A DNA stretch of 64,000 nucleotides from Mytilisepta virgata (lineage: Eukaryota > Mollusca > Bivalvia > Mytilida > Mytilidae). The stretch spans positions 12,372,501-12,436,500 of the forward strand of contig CM051520.1 of assembly GCA_028015205.1 (NCBI GenBank), written 5' to 3'. Below the pieces are notes generated by a model that was not told the origin of the DNA, did not search any database, and was given only the letters and a program-made list of their open reading frames with translations. Position 1 is the first letter of the stretch, and each line of letters begins with the position of its first letter. Shown here piece after piece: positions 36,655-47,100 of the stretch. Made by a program: the position numbers and the translations under genes.

Positions 36655-37485
36655 TTTGGGGGGGGGGGGGCAATTCTCCACAGCATATTGTATTACACAA
36701 AAGCAAAAAATTGAATATAAATTCAAATCATATGACCAATTCTAAGTTCTTTATTTCAGTTATTCTGTGTCAGAAACCTATTATGTGTCAAATATTTGAA
36801 GAAATTTTCAATTGCACAGTATTGCGCAATAGCAAGAAATTGATATGTGTGCCCTGTTATCAAAACTTTATTATTAACAAATTCCATTGGAAATTTGCCA
36901 ATATAAAATGTGCTGATGAAGCTTTTTTGTTTATCTTATCTAAACTGCTTTTAATATGTATATTTAAAATTTGCCATCCATGACTATGATGTCATTTTCT
37001 ATTTTAATATGTTATGGTGTATTTAAATGGGCTGTTATGGTTGCAAAGTATAAAGAAATGGGGGGGGGGGGTAAATTAGAAATTGGGGAGGGGGTAATTT
37101 TTTCTCATTTCATATTTCATAAATTAAAAAGAAAATTTCAAATTTTTTTTAGCAAAAAAAAGGGGGGGAGGTTACAATAAATTTTATTGTTTTTTGTTTT
37201 TTTTTTGGGAGGGGGGGTCAATGTGCAACTTCATAGTGTATTGCACAAAAGCTAAAAAAAGGGGTAAATTATTATTTTTTTTTGGGGGGGGGGGCAATTC
37301 TCCACAGCATATTGTATTACACAAAAGCAAAAAATTGAATATAAATTCAAATCATATGACCAATTTTAAGTTCTTTGATTTCAGTTATTCTGTGTCAGAA
37401 ACCTATTATGTGTCAAATATTTGAAGAAATTTTCAATTACACAGTATTGCGCAATAGCAAGAAATTGATATGTGTGCCCAATTTT
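36655..37485. repeat. 190-bp direct duplication around G-rich tracts
   Basis: CAATTCTCCACAGCATATTG starts copies at about 36670 and 37295, nearly identical for 190 bp up to GAAATTGATATGTGTGCCC. Between and before them are runs of 8-12 G or T residues (36652-36670, 37063-37072, 37200-37220, 37275-37294). Confidence 0.85.
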
Positions 37486-38032
37486 AAATTTTAAATTGGT
37501 TATTTCTGATTTATATATAAAAACAAATAATACTGATATGGTTTGAATAGGTAAATTAAAAATTTTTAAGTTCTTAGACAACATTCATTCTGTGTCAGAA
37601 ACCTATGCTGTGTCAAATATTTATTCACAATCCAAATTCAGTATTGTATCAAGCTTGAATGTTGTGTTCATAATTGCCCCAACTATTCAGGGTTCGACAT
37701 CTGCGGTCGTATCTAGCTGCGCCCAGCGGAGCATTTTATTTTCTACTAAAAAAGTTATAATTCTAACAAAATTAAACAACTATCGGAAGGTGACGCATAT
37801 ATCTTTTTCATTTAACTGTTCCGGCTATGTAGATAATCGGAAATGGGAATGGGTATGGACCAAGATTTCAAACTGCGTACTTTATAGAAAATGGACAAAC
37901 AGGAAACCAAGCCGTTCGTTTGAACCCCATAAGTACATGTACTAGGAAGTCATTCGATAGTTCAAGGATTGTTCGTAAGCCCGGCTTCGTAAGCAAATTA
38001 AGATATCCCTTACTAAACCACATGATTAGACG

Positions 38033-38040
38033 TATATAAA
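38033..38040 (+). promoter_or_regulatory. TATA box of the coiled-coil propeller gene
   Basis: TATATAAA lies 80 bp before the ATG at 38120. With a start about 30 bp downstream it would give a 5' leader of some 50 nt, fitting an intronless, TATA-driven, inducible type of gene. Inference from position only. Confidence 0.45.
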
Positions 38041-38119
38041 TAAAGTAATTTTCCCATTTATTTCACCTGTTTACTTTACACAAAGTCGGCAAAAAGATAC
38101 TGAAATTGTAATCGAAAAG

Positions 38120-39472
38120 ATGGCCGAGTCTGCTAAACAAGATGTACTTAAAGCAGACTTTGAAAAGATGATGGAGACGAAGCAGGAAGAGCTTGAAAGT
38201 CTAGATAAAAACCTAGCCGCTGTCGAAAAATACAAGGAGACCTATGATAAACGTTTGGAAGAAAACAAGACAGAGATTGCAGACAAAGCGAAAGAACTAT
38301 TGTCCAATATTGATGAAGCTACCAAGGAGCTCTATGACGATGTCGCAAAGAAACGAGAAAAGGATTTTGAAGCTCTCGATAAGTACTGTGATGAAAGCAA
38401 AGCTTTGAAAACAAAATATGAAAAGCAACTGACATATTTTAAGCAAGTTTTCGGTTCATTGCCTGACGACGAGGATATTGTTCAACAATTCATCAAAGAT
38501 TATACACCAAAACTGCAAGCCATGGCCATTTCGGTGAAGAAAGATTATCCTAAACCTATGAAACTTGTTCCCAAATCCTCTGTTGATATTAAGGCATGTT
38601 TCGGAAAGATCGAAGAAGACAAATACTTAAGCGTAAGTGGAGAAGAGAAACCAAAATACAGATCCGAACTAGAGATAGAATTAAAATTTAAACCAGAACC
38701 AAATCGTTCCAGTGTTTTTGGTATACAAATTAGACCCGATGGAAAGGCATGGGTCACCACTATGAATCATCGTATTTTGCTTGTTCTGAGAACCGGTCAA
38801 ATTTATGATGAATGCATGGTTAAGTTTCTGCCAATTTATACAGCTGTTAACAAGTTTGGTCATTTGTATGTTTCCAGTGCAACTTCTGCCATTATCCGTG
38901 TGACGAAAGACTTTGATATGTCTGAGTTTACAGACGTGGCGCCATATAAAGCATGTGGTATGTACGTGACAGAAGATGAGCATCTGTACGCATGTCTACA
39001 GGGTCCAAGTGGGAAGAGTAAAGTAGTCAAGTTTTCTGAGATGGGTATGCTAGTTCAGGAAATAGTACAAGGTTCTGATGGGGAACCTATATTCAAGGTC
39101 CCAAAGTTTCTTACTGTAAATGCAAGTGGCCAAATATGCGTCTCAGACGAGAGGCAACTGATCATTGTAGAGCCATCCGGGAAGAAATACGTTAAATATA
39201 AACCAACAGACGAAACATGGGAGGGAAAATCAATCATTGTAGATAAATTTGACAATCTAATCAGTGGGGAGTGTCCAAAGAAGATCAGACCACAGAATTT
39301 TCATATTATGAATGCTCGCGGTGAAAATGTGAAAACTTTCCAGTTGTCCAGTCCGAATTTTTCTGGTATTAATGCTCTATGTATTGATTATCAGTATGAG
39401 GAACCTGTTATGTGGATTGGAACAATAATGGGAGAGGTCATAATCGTCAGATTTGTCAACCAAGATATATAA
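38120..39472 (+). CDS. RING-less TRIM/NHL-like coiled-coil propeller protein (intronless)
   Basis: Single-exon gene, 450 residues, ATG at 38120 in good context (AAAAGATGG), stop TAA at 39470-39472. Residues about 5-110 are a Lys/Glu-rich, heptad-patterned coiled coil (EELESLDKNLAAVEKYKETY and onward). A linker with KDYPKPMKLVPKSSVDI follows. Residues about 195-450 form repeated beta-strand blocks of the type FGIQIRPDGKAWVT, YTAVNKFGHLYVSS, FLTVNASGQICVSD and SIIVDKFDNLIS, as in NHL-type propellers of TRIM2/3/71-like proteins. No RING (C3HC4) or B-box Cys/His cluster exists at the N-terminus or in-frame upstream. In bivalves intronless TRIM-like genes are greatly expanded and often linked to immunity or RNA binding; function here is unknown. 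It converges on the minus-strand decarboxylase gene. Alternative name: tripartite motif-containing protein 2/45-like. Confidence 0.88.
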   Translation: MAESAKQDVLKADFEKMMETKQEELESLDKNLAAVEKYKETYDKRLEENKTEIADKAKELLSNIDEATKELYDDVAKKREKDFEALDKYCDESKALKTKYEKQLTYFKQVFGSLPDDEDIVQQFIKDYTPKLQAMAISVKKDYPKPMKLVPKSSVDIKACFGKIEEDKYLSVSGEEKPKYRSELEIELKFKPEPNRSSVFGIQIRPDGKAWVTTMNHRILLVLRTGQIYDECMVKFLPIYTAVNKFGHLYVSSATSAIIRVTKDFDMSEFTDVAPYKACGMYVTEDEHLYACLQGPSGKSKVVKFSEMGMLVQEIVQGSDGEPIFKVPKFLTVNASGQICVSDERQLIIVEPSGKKYVKYKPTDETWEGKSIIVDKFDNLISGECPKKIRPQNFHIMNARGENVKTFQLSSPNFSGINALCIDYQYEEPVMWIGTIMGEVIIVRFVNQDI

Positions 39473-39588
39473 TTCTAAAGAAGTTTACAACTGACTTTCT
39501 TGAATTTTAAAATTTTCATACTTGCAGACAAAATCCATCAGGACTTCTGATCACCGGAAAGAAGATGCTAATATATATTCACTTTTAA

Positions 39589-39594
39589 AATAAA
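39589..39594 (+). terminator. Poly(A) signal of the coiled-coil propeller gene
   Basis: AATAAA 117 bp after the stop codon; a second AATAAA-like run follows near 39606. Confidence 0.55.
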
Positions 39595-39599
39595 TTTAG

Positions 39600-40610
39600 T
39601 ATAAAAATAAAATTTAAATTTAAAATCACGTAAATTGGTTAAAAAGCACAAGAAATAACGTATACCCTTTTTTCGTTGTAACAGTATTTATAAAAACCAA
39701 TTAATTTGTATTCCTACGTTTGTATTTACAACAATCAATTAGCTCTCCCGTAGATGTTAAAGATTTAATCGTAAATATTACAAGGCAACAACAAATGTAT
39801 ATAAAATTCAAGAAAAAAGGAATAAAGATTTTATTAAAATAATATCAATGATGTCTAGTTCTGAAAAATTGGAAAAATTGACTACGAGACCACAGACAAA
39901 CCGCTTAATAATTGTTCTTCTTAAGTCAGCTGAAAACAGGAAATAACAGATGTAAATTCAAATTCAAATATTTTATTGGTATAAAATCCAAATATCGGGA
40001 TTAAAATCAAAGACAATACAATTCAGTACAGTAACAACATGACAAAGTCTTTAAATACTTACCACAAATCGACTGGTCAGACTAAGGAGATGTTTAATAA
40101 TTATTACAGAGTTACTTCCCATAGAACACTGAATCCGTGGTATTATTTATTTTCTATTCTGAATTTTAATTTTAAAAAATATTAAAAAGCATGTGAGAGA
40201 CTACCTTTTAGATTATTGTTTAATTTGTACATTTCATACTCTCCAGATATATCAATATCATTTTCAGTTAAATATACATATTTAATTAAATCTTTTAATT
40301 TTCCGATTGTGGACTTCTCCTTTCTTAGCAGAAACATACCAAGGTCTACAGCCTTTAGGGTACATTTCACAGATGATTCGTTACTGCCGTATATTTTATA
40401 CAGCGGCTTTCTCGACAGGGCAAGACTGCTGTAACATAAACTTCTAGGACATGCACTTACAGGGTTATGTTCAGTCTCTGTTAATTTCATCACTCCAAAA
40501 GTTTTACGGTCGTCATCACGAATTGATTGGCCGATACGAAGTTTCTATCTCCCGTATGAGACTAGATATCTTCTGTTAGATTTCACATCCTGCTGTAATT
40601 GACACCTCAC
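39600..40610. other. Intergenic stretch with LINE-tail-like sequence
   Basis: At 39960-40040 the minus strand reads GGATTTTATACCAATAAAAT followed by ATTTGAATTTGAATTT, resembling the 3' tail seen at 50783-50870. The rest shows nothing recognisable; a 103-codon minus-strand frame at 40182-40493 has no family features. Confidence 0.4.
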
Positions 40611-40624
40611 TAGCCATTAACGGA

Positions 40625-40870
40625 GCTTGACCTCCTTACCCTTCCGGAGCACCTGATGTCACTCCCAGTTTTTAATGGAAGTTTACATTGCTAGTGCTTT
40701 AGTTTCTGTGTTGTCTTGTTCTAGTTGTGTTTAGTTTATTATACGTTTTTTTATTCTTTTAGTTGCACATGTATCCTTGTGGCGTTTGTATGTTGTGTTC
40801 CATTCTCCTATCTTTGTCTTTTCCCTGGACTTAGAATTTTGGACTTTTCCCACTTTTTTTTTGCTTCAGT
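40625..40870. mobile_element. Dispersed mussel-type repeat, copy 1
   Basis: CCTTCCGGAGCACCTGATGT followed by CACTCCCAGTTTTTAATGGA and a T-rich stretch with GTGTTGTCTTGTTCTAG; ends in a TTTTTTTTG run. The same order of words occurs at 41560. Confidence 0.65.
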
Positions 40871-41554
40871 ATTTTTTTGACGATATCTTCATTACACCTG
40901 TTTGCAAATGAAGGAACTATTTCATATTGTTATCAAATAAATCATTTCGAGATTTTTCCATGATATGCATTCCATAAGGAAGCGAAATCGTCCTCAGACG
41001 TAAACCACATCAAGTTCTAAATAAATATGTTTCGAACTGATGAGACAGAATTCCGACATCTGTGTCATCAGAGGTTAGCAACATAAAATGACATAAGCGC
41101 TGGACTAACACCTGTTCATTCTACTTTCCTCGGTCTGTCTAAAAAAAATTCTAAACTATTTTAATTACCAAAACAGAATTGTCATGTAACATGCAGAGTT
41201 AAATATTGAAATTTTACCGTCAATTTCATATGTGAAAACAATTAAATAGTTCCATAAGTGTTTGGCACGTGCATGAATGTGCACTTACAAAATGTAGTTA
41301 CTATTATAAACGTGCGAATTGTTTGTTTTCATGCAGTTAATTGTTGTAAATTAGTAAAGCTCTGTCTGCTTTATACACTTGCTTCATATATGTCCTCGTG
41401 CAGTCGCACTTGATCAAAGTCCCTATAATTACGTGTGTCATTGGACACCGGGTGTAATTAAAGTTTCATGTGCTATTAATGTCTAGCACAAAAGTGAAAT
41501 GTGGAAAGACTGAGTGAATATGGTGTCTGAGCTTATTTTCAAGGACATGCGTGA

Positions 41555-41740
41555 GCTTCCTTACGGAAGTTTACTCTTCCGGAGCACCTGGGTTCACTCC
41601 TGGATTTTATAGGAGTTCGTGTTGTTCATTGTTTTTTAGTTTCCTGTGTTTATTTGTTGTGCTTGTGGTTGTTCATTTGTCTTCCCGGGTTTGTCTGTCC
41701 AATGGATTACGGTTTTTTAATTGCTCCTTGAAAAAAAGAA
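41555..41740. mobile_element. Dispersed mussel-type repeat, copy 2
   Basis: CTCTTCCGGAGCACCTGGGTTCACTCC and TTTTATAGGAGTTCGTGTTG, then a T/G-rich tail with GTGTTTATTTGTTG. Homologous to copy 1; class unknown. Confidence 0.65.
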
Positions 41741-42258
41741 AGCTGTCTAAAATACTTTCACTGATAAAACGAAATGGTTCAAATGAAACCGTTGGATAAA
41801 TTTTCATAAACGGTAGAGCCCTTTCTTCTTTACTTTACACTTTTGGAAAGGACGAGACCAACGAGCCTTCTGGAAAAGCTAATATTTAATCCAATAACAA
41901 ACATAAGAGAGAAAAGAAAATGGTATGAGGGGAAATTATTTGTAATGTACTAAAATAAAATAATGAGGAGCCGACTTAGTTAAAAGCTTTTGTACATTGT
42001 TGAAGAAGAAACGCAAATCCTTATGTTTTCAATTGTTTTACTTGTTCGGTTTAATGGTGCATACTCCTTATCCATTTTCAAAATATATTTAAGAAGCCAA
42101 ACGCATGCAATACTGAAATATAAACCACATGAACAAAGTTTTTATGTTGTATTTCACCTTGAATGTCCCTACGAAGATAAATATCATATCAGAGAAAATT
42201 AAGTTGTTTTTATTGGTTAAAACATGGTCATGTGGTATTTAATAATCTGTGTTAAAAT

Positions 42259-42319
42259 GCCAAGCAGGCATTATCATGATAATGCCCGTGGGCATTACCA
42301 CACGGTAATGCCTGCTTGC
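42259..42319. repeat. Compound palindrome
   Basis: CAAGCAGGCATTA pairs with TAATGCCTGCTTG. Inside lie two further palindromes, ATCATGAT and AATGCCCGTGGGCATT. Confidence 0.8.
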
Positions 42320-43071
42320 AATTTAGAGTTACGTCCCCTTTTTAAAACGCAAACGTGATGCAACAGTTGTTAATTAAATTCTAGACATTTCTAGATGAAA
42401 TTTTGGTTTCAATGAAATAAAAACAATACTTGCTCAAATAGTATTGTTGTAATATTACATAACAGGGTGCCTTTTTTATGTACTTAGTAGGTATGCATAT
42501 TTCGAATTATAAATTCTTGTCAGTAATGCTTGAGGTAGAAAAAAGAATATATATGGGGAACTTCCATGAATGTACAATATACCAGCATAGCATAGCACCA
42601 AAAATAATAACAGAAACATAAACGCACACCTAGAGGTCATCATGAGGTATTCAACATACATGTACATGTAAGGATCCCACACCCAGCAGATTTATATTCT
42701 TCAATGAAATAAACACAATAGTTGCTTATATAGCATGATTTATTAAGTAATACGATTAAAACAGCCCTAATACTACCAAAACGGCATGTGTCATACTGGT
42801 GACGTCGTTCTGGTCATATAAATCATGTGATCTATATTGCTTTTCGGCCCGGTCCAATACTGAAAAAGGCCGTATGAGCCCTATGGCTAATACAGCCTTT
42901 TCACTTCCGGTCGTTGTCAGGATTCATTGCCAGTCCGTATTGGAATATTGGGCCTATATTCACATCATTGCCAGTCCGTATTGGAAATTTTGGCCCTATA
43001 TTCACATTTGATGTATGTAATACAGCATTCAGAACAAGTCTGTATTGAAAAAGTTGGATTATTTAATAAAA

Positions 43072-43217
43072 GTGTTATGAACTGGCTGTTTCTGTATTGG
43101 AACTGGTTTAGATTCTCGGTCAGCTGTATTGGCCCTCGACCCTACGGGTCTCGAGGCCAATACAGCAAACCTTGAATCTATACCAGTGCCAATACAGAAA
43201 CGACCAGTTAATAACAC
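43072..43217. repeat. Long hairpin, arms about 70 bp, loop of a few bases
   Basis: The left arm starts GTGTTATGAACTGG and the right arm ends CCAGTTAATAACAC. Paired along the whole length with about a dozen mismatches, closing at GACCCTACGGGTC. Confidence 0.9.
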
Positions 43218-43226
43218 TATAAAATT

Positions 43227-43306
43227 GACTGTCCTCGGGACAGATATTGCCTTCAACATTGATAATATTATCAATGTTTCAGGCAATATCAGTCCCTTGG
43301 GCAGTC
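43227..43306. repeat. Second hairpin, arms about 37 bp
   Basis: GACTGTCC...GATATTGCC...AACATTGATAAT pairs with ATTATCAATGTT...GGCAATATC...GGGCAGTC. Size and near-perfect stem resemble a pre-miRNA, but it lies inside a fold-back transposon. Confidence 0.85.
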
Positions 43307-43831
43307 ACTATATCATGATAATGCCCTCTATATAAGCAACTATTGTATATTTATTAACAACAATTAATGCTTCTTAAAATATCTATCTTAATTACACTGT
43401 AGTTTTGGTTGACCAATCATGTGCTGTTTTCTTTCCATCTAAAATTTATCTTTTACCGAAATAAAAGAATATCTAATGAACATTAAATAACAATTTTAGA
43501 AATACATATTCATCAAGTACATACAGGCCAGGAATACAAGACTATCAAAGTTTTAAATGCACGCAATCTGGATAAGGGGACAAGGGGCTAAACACATAAC
43601 TATATTATATGAAATGTAAACAATTTTCTAGCATATATATTGCACATTTATGTTTCTATTCTATTAATTCTACTTTATAAAAAATCATTGTCTTTATCAG
43701 TAAAATATGGATAGACTGATTCCCTGAAAAAAAAAGAAAAACAAGTTTTAGCTTGTTATTGCTACCATTGAAGTACTGCATCATTGAGGAATAAATGTAA
43801 CATTGGCACATCAAGAATACAGTAACATGAC

Positions 43832-43930
43832 GCAGAAGGGGGTTTGTAAATCAAAAATAAATTACAGCGTCTGTACGTCAAAACCTGTAATCGAAAGAAG
43901 GGGGTTGCAAATTAAAACCAAATTAGCGTC
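43832..43930. repeat. Short diverged direct duplication
   Basis: GAAGGGGGTTTGTAAATCAAAAATAAATTA...GCGTC and AAGGGGGTTGCAAATTAAAACCAAATTAGCGTC follow each other, about 62 bp apart. Confidence 0.6.
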
Positions 43931-43985
43931 CGTTAATTGTAATTTTTAAAAACTAAAATGCATAGGACGAAGAGAGTAGTCCGTT

Positions 43986-43991
43986 TTTATT
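43986..43991 (-). terminator. Poly(A) signal of the decarboxylase gene
   Basis: TTTATT on the plus strand (AATAAA on the minus), about 178 bp beyond the stop codon at 44169-44171. Confidence 0.5.
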
Positions 43992-44168
43992 TACCACGAA
44001 TGTACATATCAAGTCATTAGAAGAATCGCGTGGAATATTTGTTTTATAAATTTTAATCATAAAGGAAAAAAAATTGTTATAACCTCAATAATTGCACGAT
44101 TGTTAAAAAAAATCTGTAATCTGCTCTGATCTGTGATGATTGACTTGACATTTAAACTACTTGTTCTT

Positions 44169-47100
44169 TTAACAATCCCTTGAAAATAACGCAACTTTAC
44201 TCATAACATACCAGATGTCTTTAGAACAGATATAATACTTCTTTGGTTCAGGCATTCCATTAAAGTTAGTAGCAACAGAAAAGGAGTATGCTCCAACATC
44301 ACGGAAGTAGATCCAGTCACCTCGGTGTAGCTCTGGTAATTTGCATTGTGATACTATGCAGTCCAAACCGTCACAAGTTGGTCCCCATATGCTGCTGGTA
44401 TGCAAGGTAGTTTTGTTGTTACCCTAATTAGTACAAACATGATAGAAATAACAAAAAACTAGGAATTGAATATTCTCATGCACACATGTCAACATTTAAC
44501 TTTTTACTGGCTAGAAATGGAATAAAAACAGACACTCGTATATTAATTCCAAGAGAAACGAGCTTTTTGGTCAGGAACAAACCTAATAAATGTTATGAGT
44601 ATATGTTTTCTGATCTTGAATTTTTTCAGAATTCTCTTCCAAACGTTTGTGTGTGTGATTATTAGATGCCTGCAAAGATGACATTCATGGGAAACAAAAC
44701 AGAAAACTGATATGATCATGGAGCGCCAAACTGGTCTGACGTATCCTTGTAAAAATATACCAAGGGATCGGAATCTTACTATAGATAGTTTTACAGAGAA
44801 ATAGAAGTCTGATTGATAAATCTATAAATGACTGCAATATTTAACTTAATCACTGATACATCTAAATTACTGAAATTAAATCAGGACACTATTTTGTATA
44901 GCTTAAAAATTATGAGAAATAAGAGGTCAAGGTTTTAAATAAATACATGTATCATGGCCACTTTATCACGTTTTTAACTAGACATGGAGATTGGAATAAA
45001 CAATGACAGGTTAAAAAGATAAAGACCAGGCATCTGGAAATGAGAGACTGGATTAAATGAGGCTTCCTCCAGCAACTTTTTATAAATGTTCAGATATTGC
45101 AGAGTTCAATGCTGATTGTAAATGTAAATTACTACAAAAACGATTTACATCTTCCCTATCTAATGTATGAATTTTAAAGTGAGATTCTATGAAAACCAAT
45201 ATGTTTTAGATCCAAATAGATCAGATATTAAAAAGATTAAATGAATTCGTAAGAAATAAATTATTTTATTATATAAAACAATTGTTGACATAAATGAAAA
45301 TTATTAACAAAATATAAAGTAAAAACTACCTTAACGGGATGCGGGATCGCTGGAATGTCATCATTCGCAACGAAACTGAATGACCCATAAAAACCGTCGC
45401 TGACATAATACATAAAAGATGGTTGGTCCTCATCATCTGGAAAAAAAAACACCAATGATTTAGCAGTTTCATATAGATCTGTATTCAGTAATTTCAGAAA
45501 ACACAGACCTGGGCTTATTCATGTAATTGTCCACTGCAATAATACCTATTTATTCAAACAGCAAGTGAGCAGTTTTTTATTATAATTTTAAAAAAATCTT
45601 TTTATGACAGTTTTTTGTCTTTAAAGTCCCTGTTAGGTCAAGAGTCAGCCAAAAGCTGTTACATAAGCATAAGCATGAATATCATCCTGTCCTCGGCTTG
45701 AGTGGTATTACTCATTTACCTATTGTGTTTACATGGTTCTACAATGTACATTTTTTCGCACATGCTGTGGTATTTCAATAAATCAAAAAGTGGAACGATC
45801 AGTTAGATGTGTCATTTTTATCTTTTGCAACATAACTCTAACGTTTGGCTTAAATTCCACTTTCTAAATTTCTTACAACCTATCAAAATATTAACGATTC
45901 AATAAAAAAAAAATATTTTCAGTAGCGTTTTATCTGTTTTGTGTGCATATGTTTTCATTTATGTTAATGCAATATACAGACGTGATGTTACCGACGTTAG
46001 TCAAAGAAATTTTTTGAAATAAAAATTCAGTATGAATGTTATATTGTAGCCTTTCTACTTAAAATAATGAAACTTTATTAATAAGTACATGAACACATTT
46101 TTCTTATTGTTTCCAGGGTAAATATTCATAATTATTCTAAAAAACTTAAATCATCCTTACTAAAATGGTGAAAAATGGTTACAAAATATTGCCAAGTTCT
46201 TTGTATCTGTGATCAAAGTTTGAAGTTGCTAAAAAGACTCACTAGACTGAAATTTCCTTAGGCTCCTCTATCATGTCTATACTGTTACCGTATTAAAGTC
46301 AGATGTTGTTCTGGAGTTATGTCGCCTTGTCCGTAAAAAAATCAAATGTGCACGAAAAATCACAAAATTAACAATTTTTGGGTAAATTAAAAATCGTGTA
46401 GACTTCGATGTGCTCAATATATCTTGTTAAAATTTGAAACATACTTTGTTAAGATAAATATCTTTTAATGGTCAACTGCTAATCAATGCTAAACATATAG
46501 CTTCAACTCCTATTTTGTGTTTTAATTTAATGAAGTTTACCCTTCACTAAATGACAAACGTCAAGTAAAAAGCCTATATATTGTAGTGGTATTACCGTTA
46601 ACTTATACGGTTTACAATAGTTCAAGATCGACAACGCTTGCTATGCACATGTACATTGTAAGTTGCGGGCAAGTTTGTATGATATGGACAACAATGTTAG
46701 GGAGGAGATCAAAAGTTCAATGTAGGATAAAAAACTTAATTCAGATAGTTTTTTCACTGACCCCCCCCCCACCTCCTATTAATTTAATTTGGGAAAAATT
46801 GATTGACCAATATGGGCATATGCTTTGAGAGTATACTTTTTGTATCATGGATCCTGTTTTTCCTCAACAATGTATGTTTGTTCTGTATATTGACTTCGAC
46901 ATCACTTGAATCCGTATTTTTCAATCTGAAAATCGATGTCGGATAACAAAGCTTGCAGCGATTTTTACCCCCCCCCCCCCCCGCCCCTAAACTATTTGAA
47001 ATAAATTTTTTCCTACTAAGTTCCATTCATTTGTTTTGGTACATGTATTATTAAAATCACTCGATCTATGTTTCATAATGCTCTCGAGGAAAAGTTTAGA

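Larger units (their letters stand above)
34560..37745. mobile_element. Composite dispersed repeat made of nested tandem arrays
   Basis: Opens with GGCGTCGTCCGACGAC (34562), then three units of about 165 bp containing AGGTTTATGACCACAAAAGG, six 261-bp units, G-rich homopolymer spacers, repeated GCACAGTATTGCGCAATAGC sequence, and closes with GGGTTCGACATCTGCGGTCG...CCCAGCGGAGC near 37690-37735. I remember these blocks occurring in this order as one family in mussel genomes, so the 3.2 kb is probably one insertion. No conserved coding region. Confidence 0.7.
42715..43346. mobile_element. 632-bp fold-back element with 19-bp perfect inverted ends
   Basis: ACAATAGTTGCTTATATAG (42715-42733) and its exact complement (43328-43346) bound the element. 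The interior is almost entirely made of hairpins, including those listed at 43072 and 43227, with CCAGTCCGTATTGGAA words repeated near 42930 and 42970. No ORF. Confidence 0.8.

Noticed and set aside
40182..40493. 103-codon minus-strand frame ahead of the decarboxylase gene.
   Set aside because: No recognisable motif, no splice context tying it to another exon; plausible chance frame in A+T-rich DNA.
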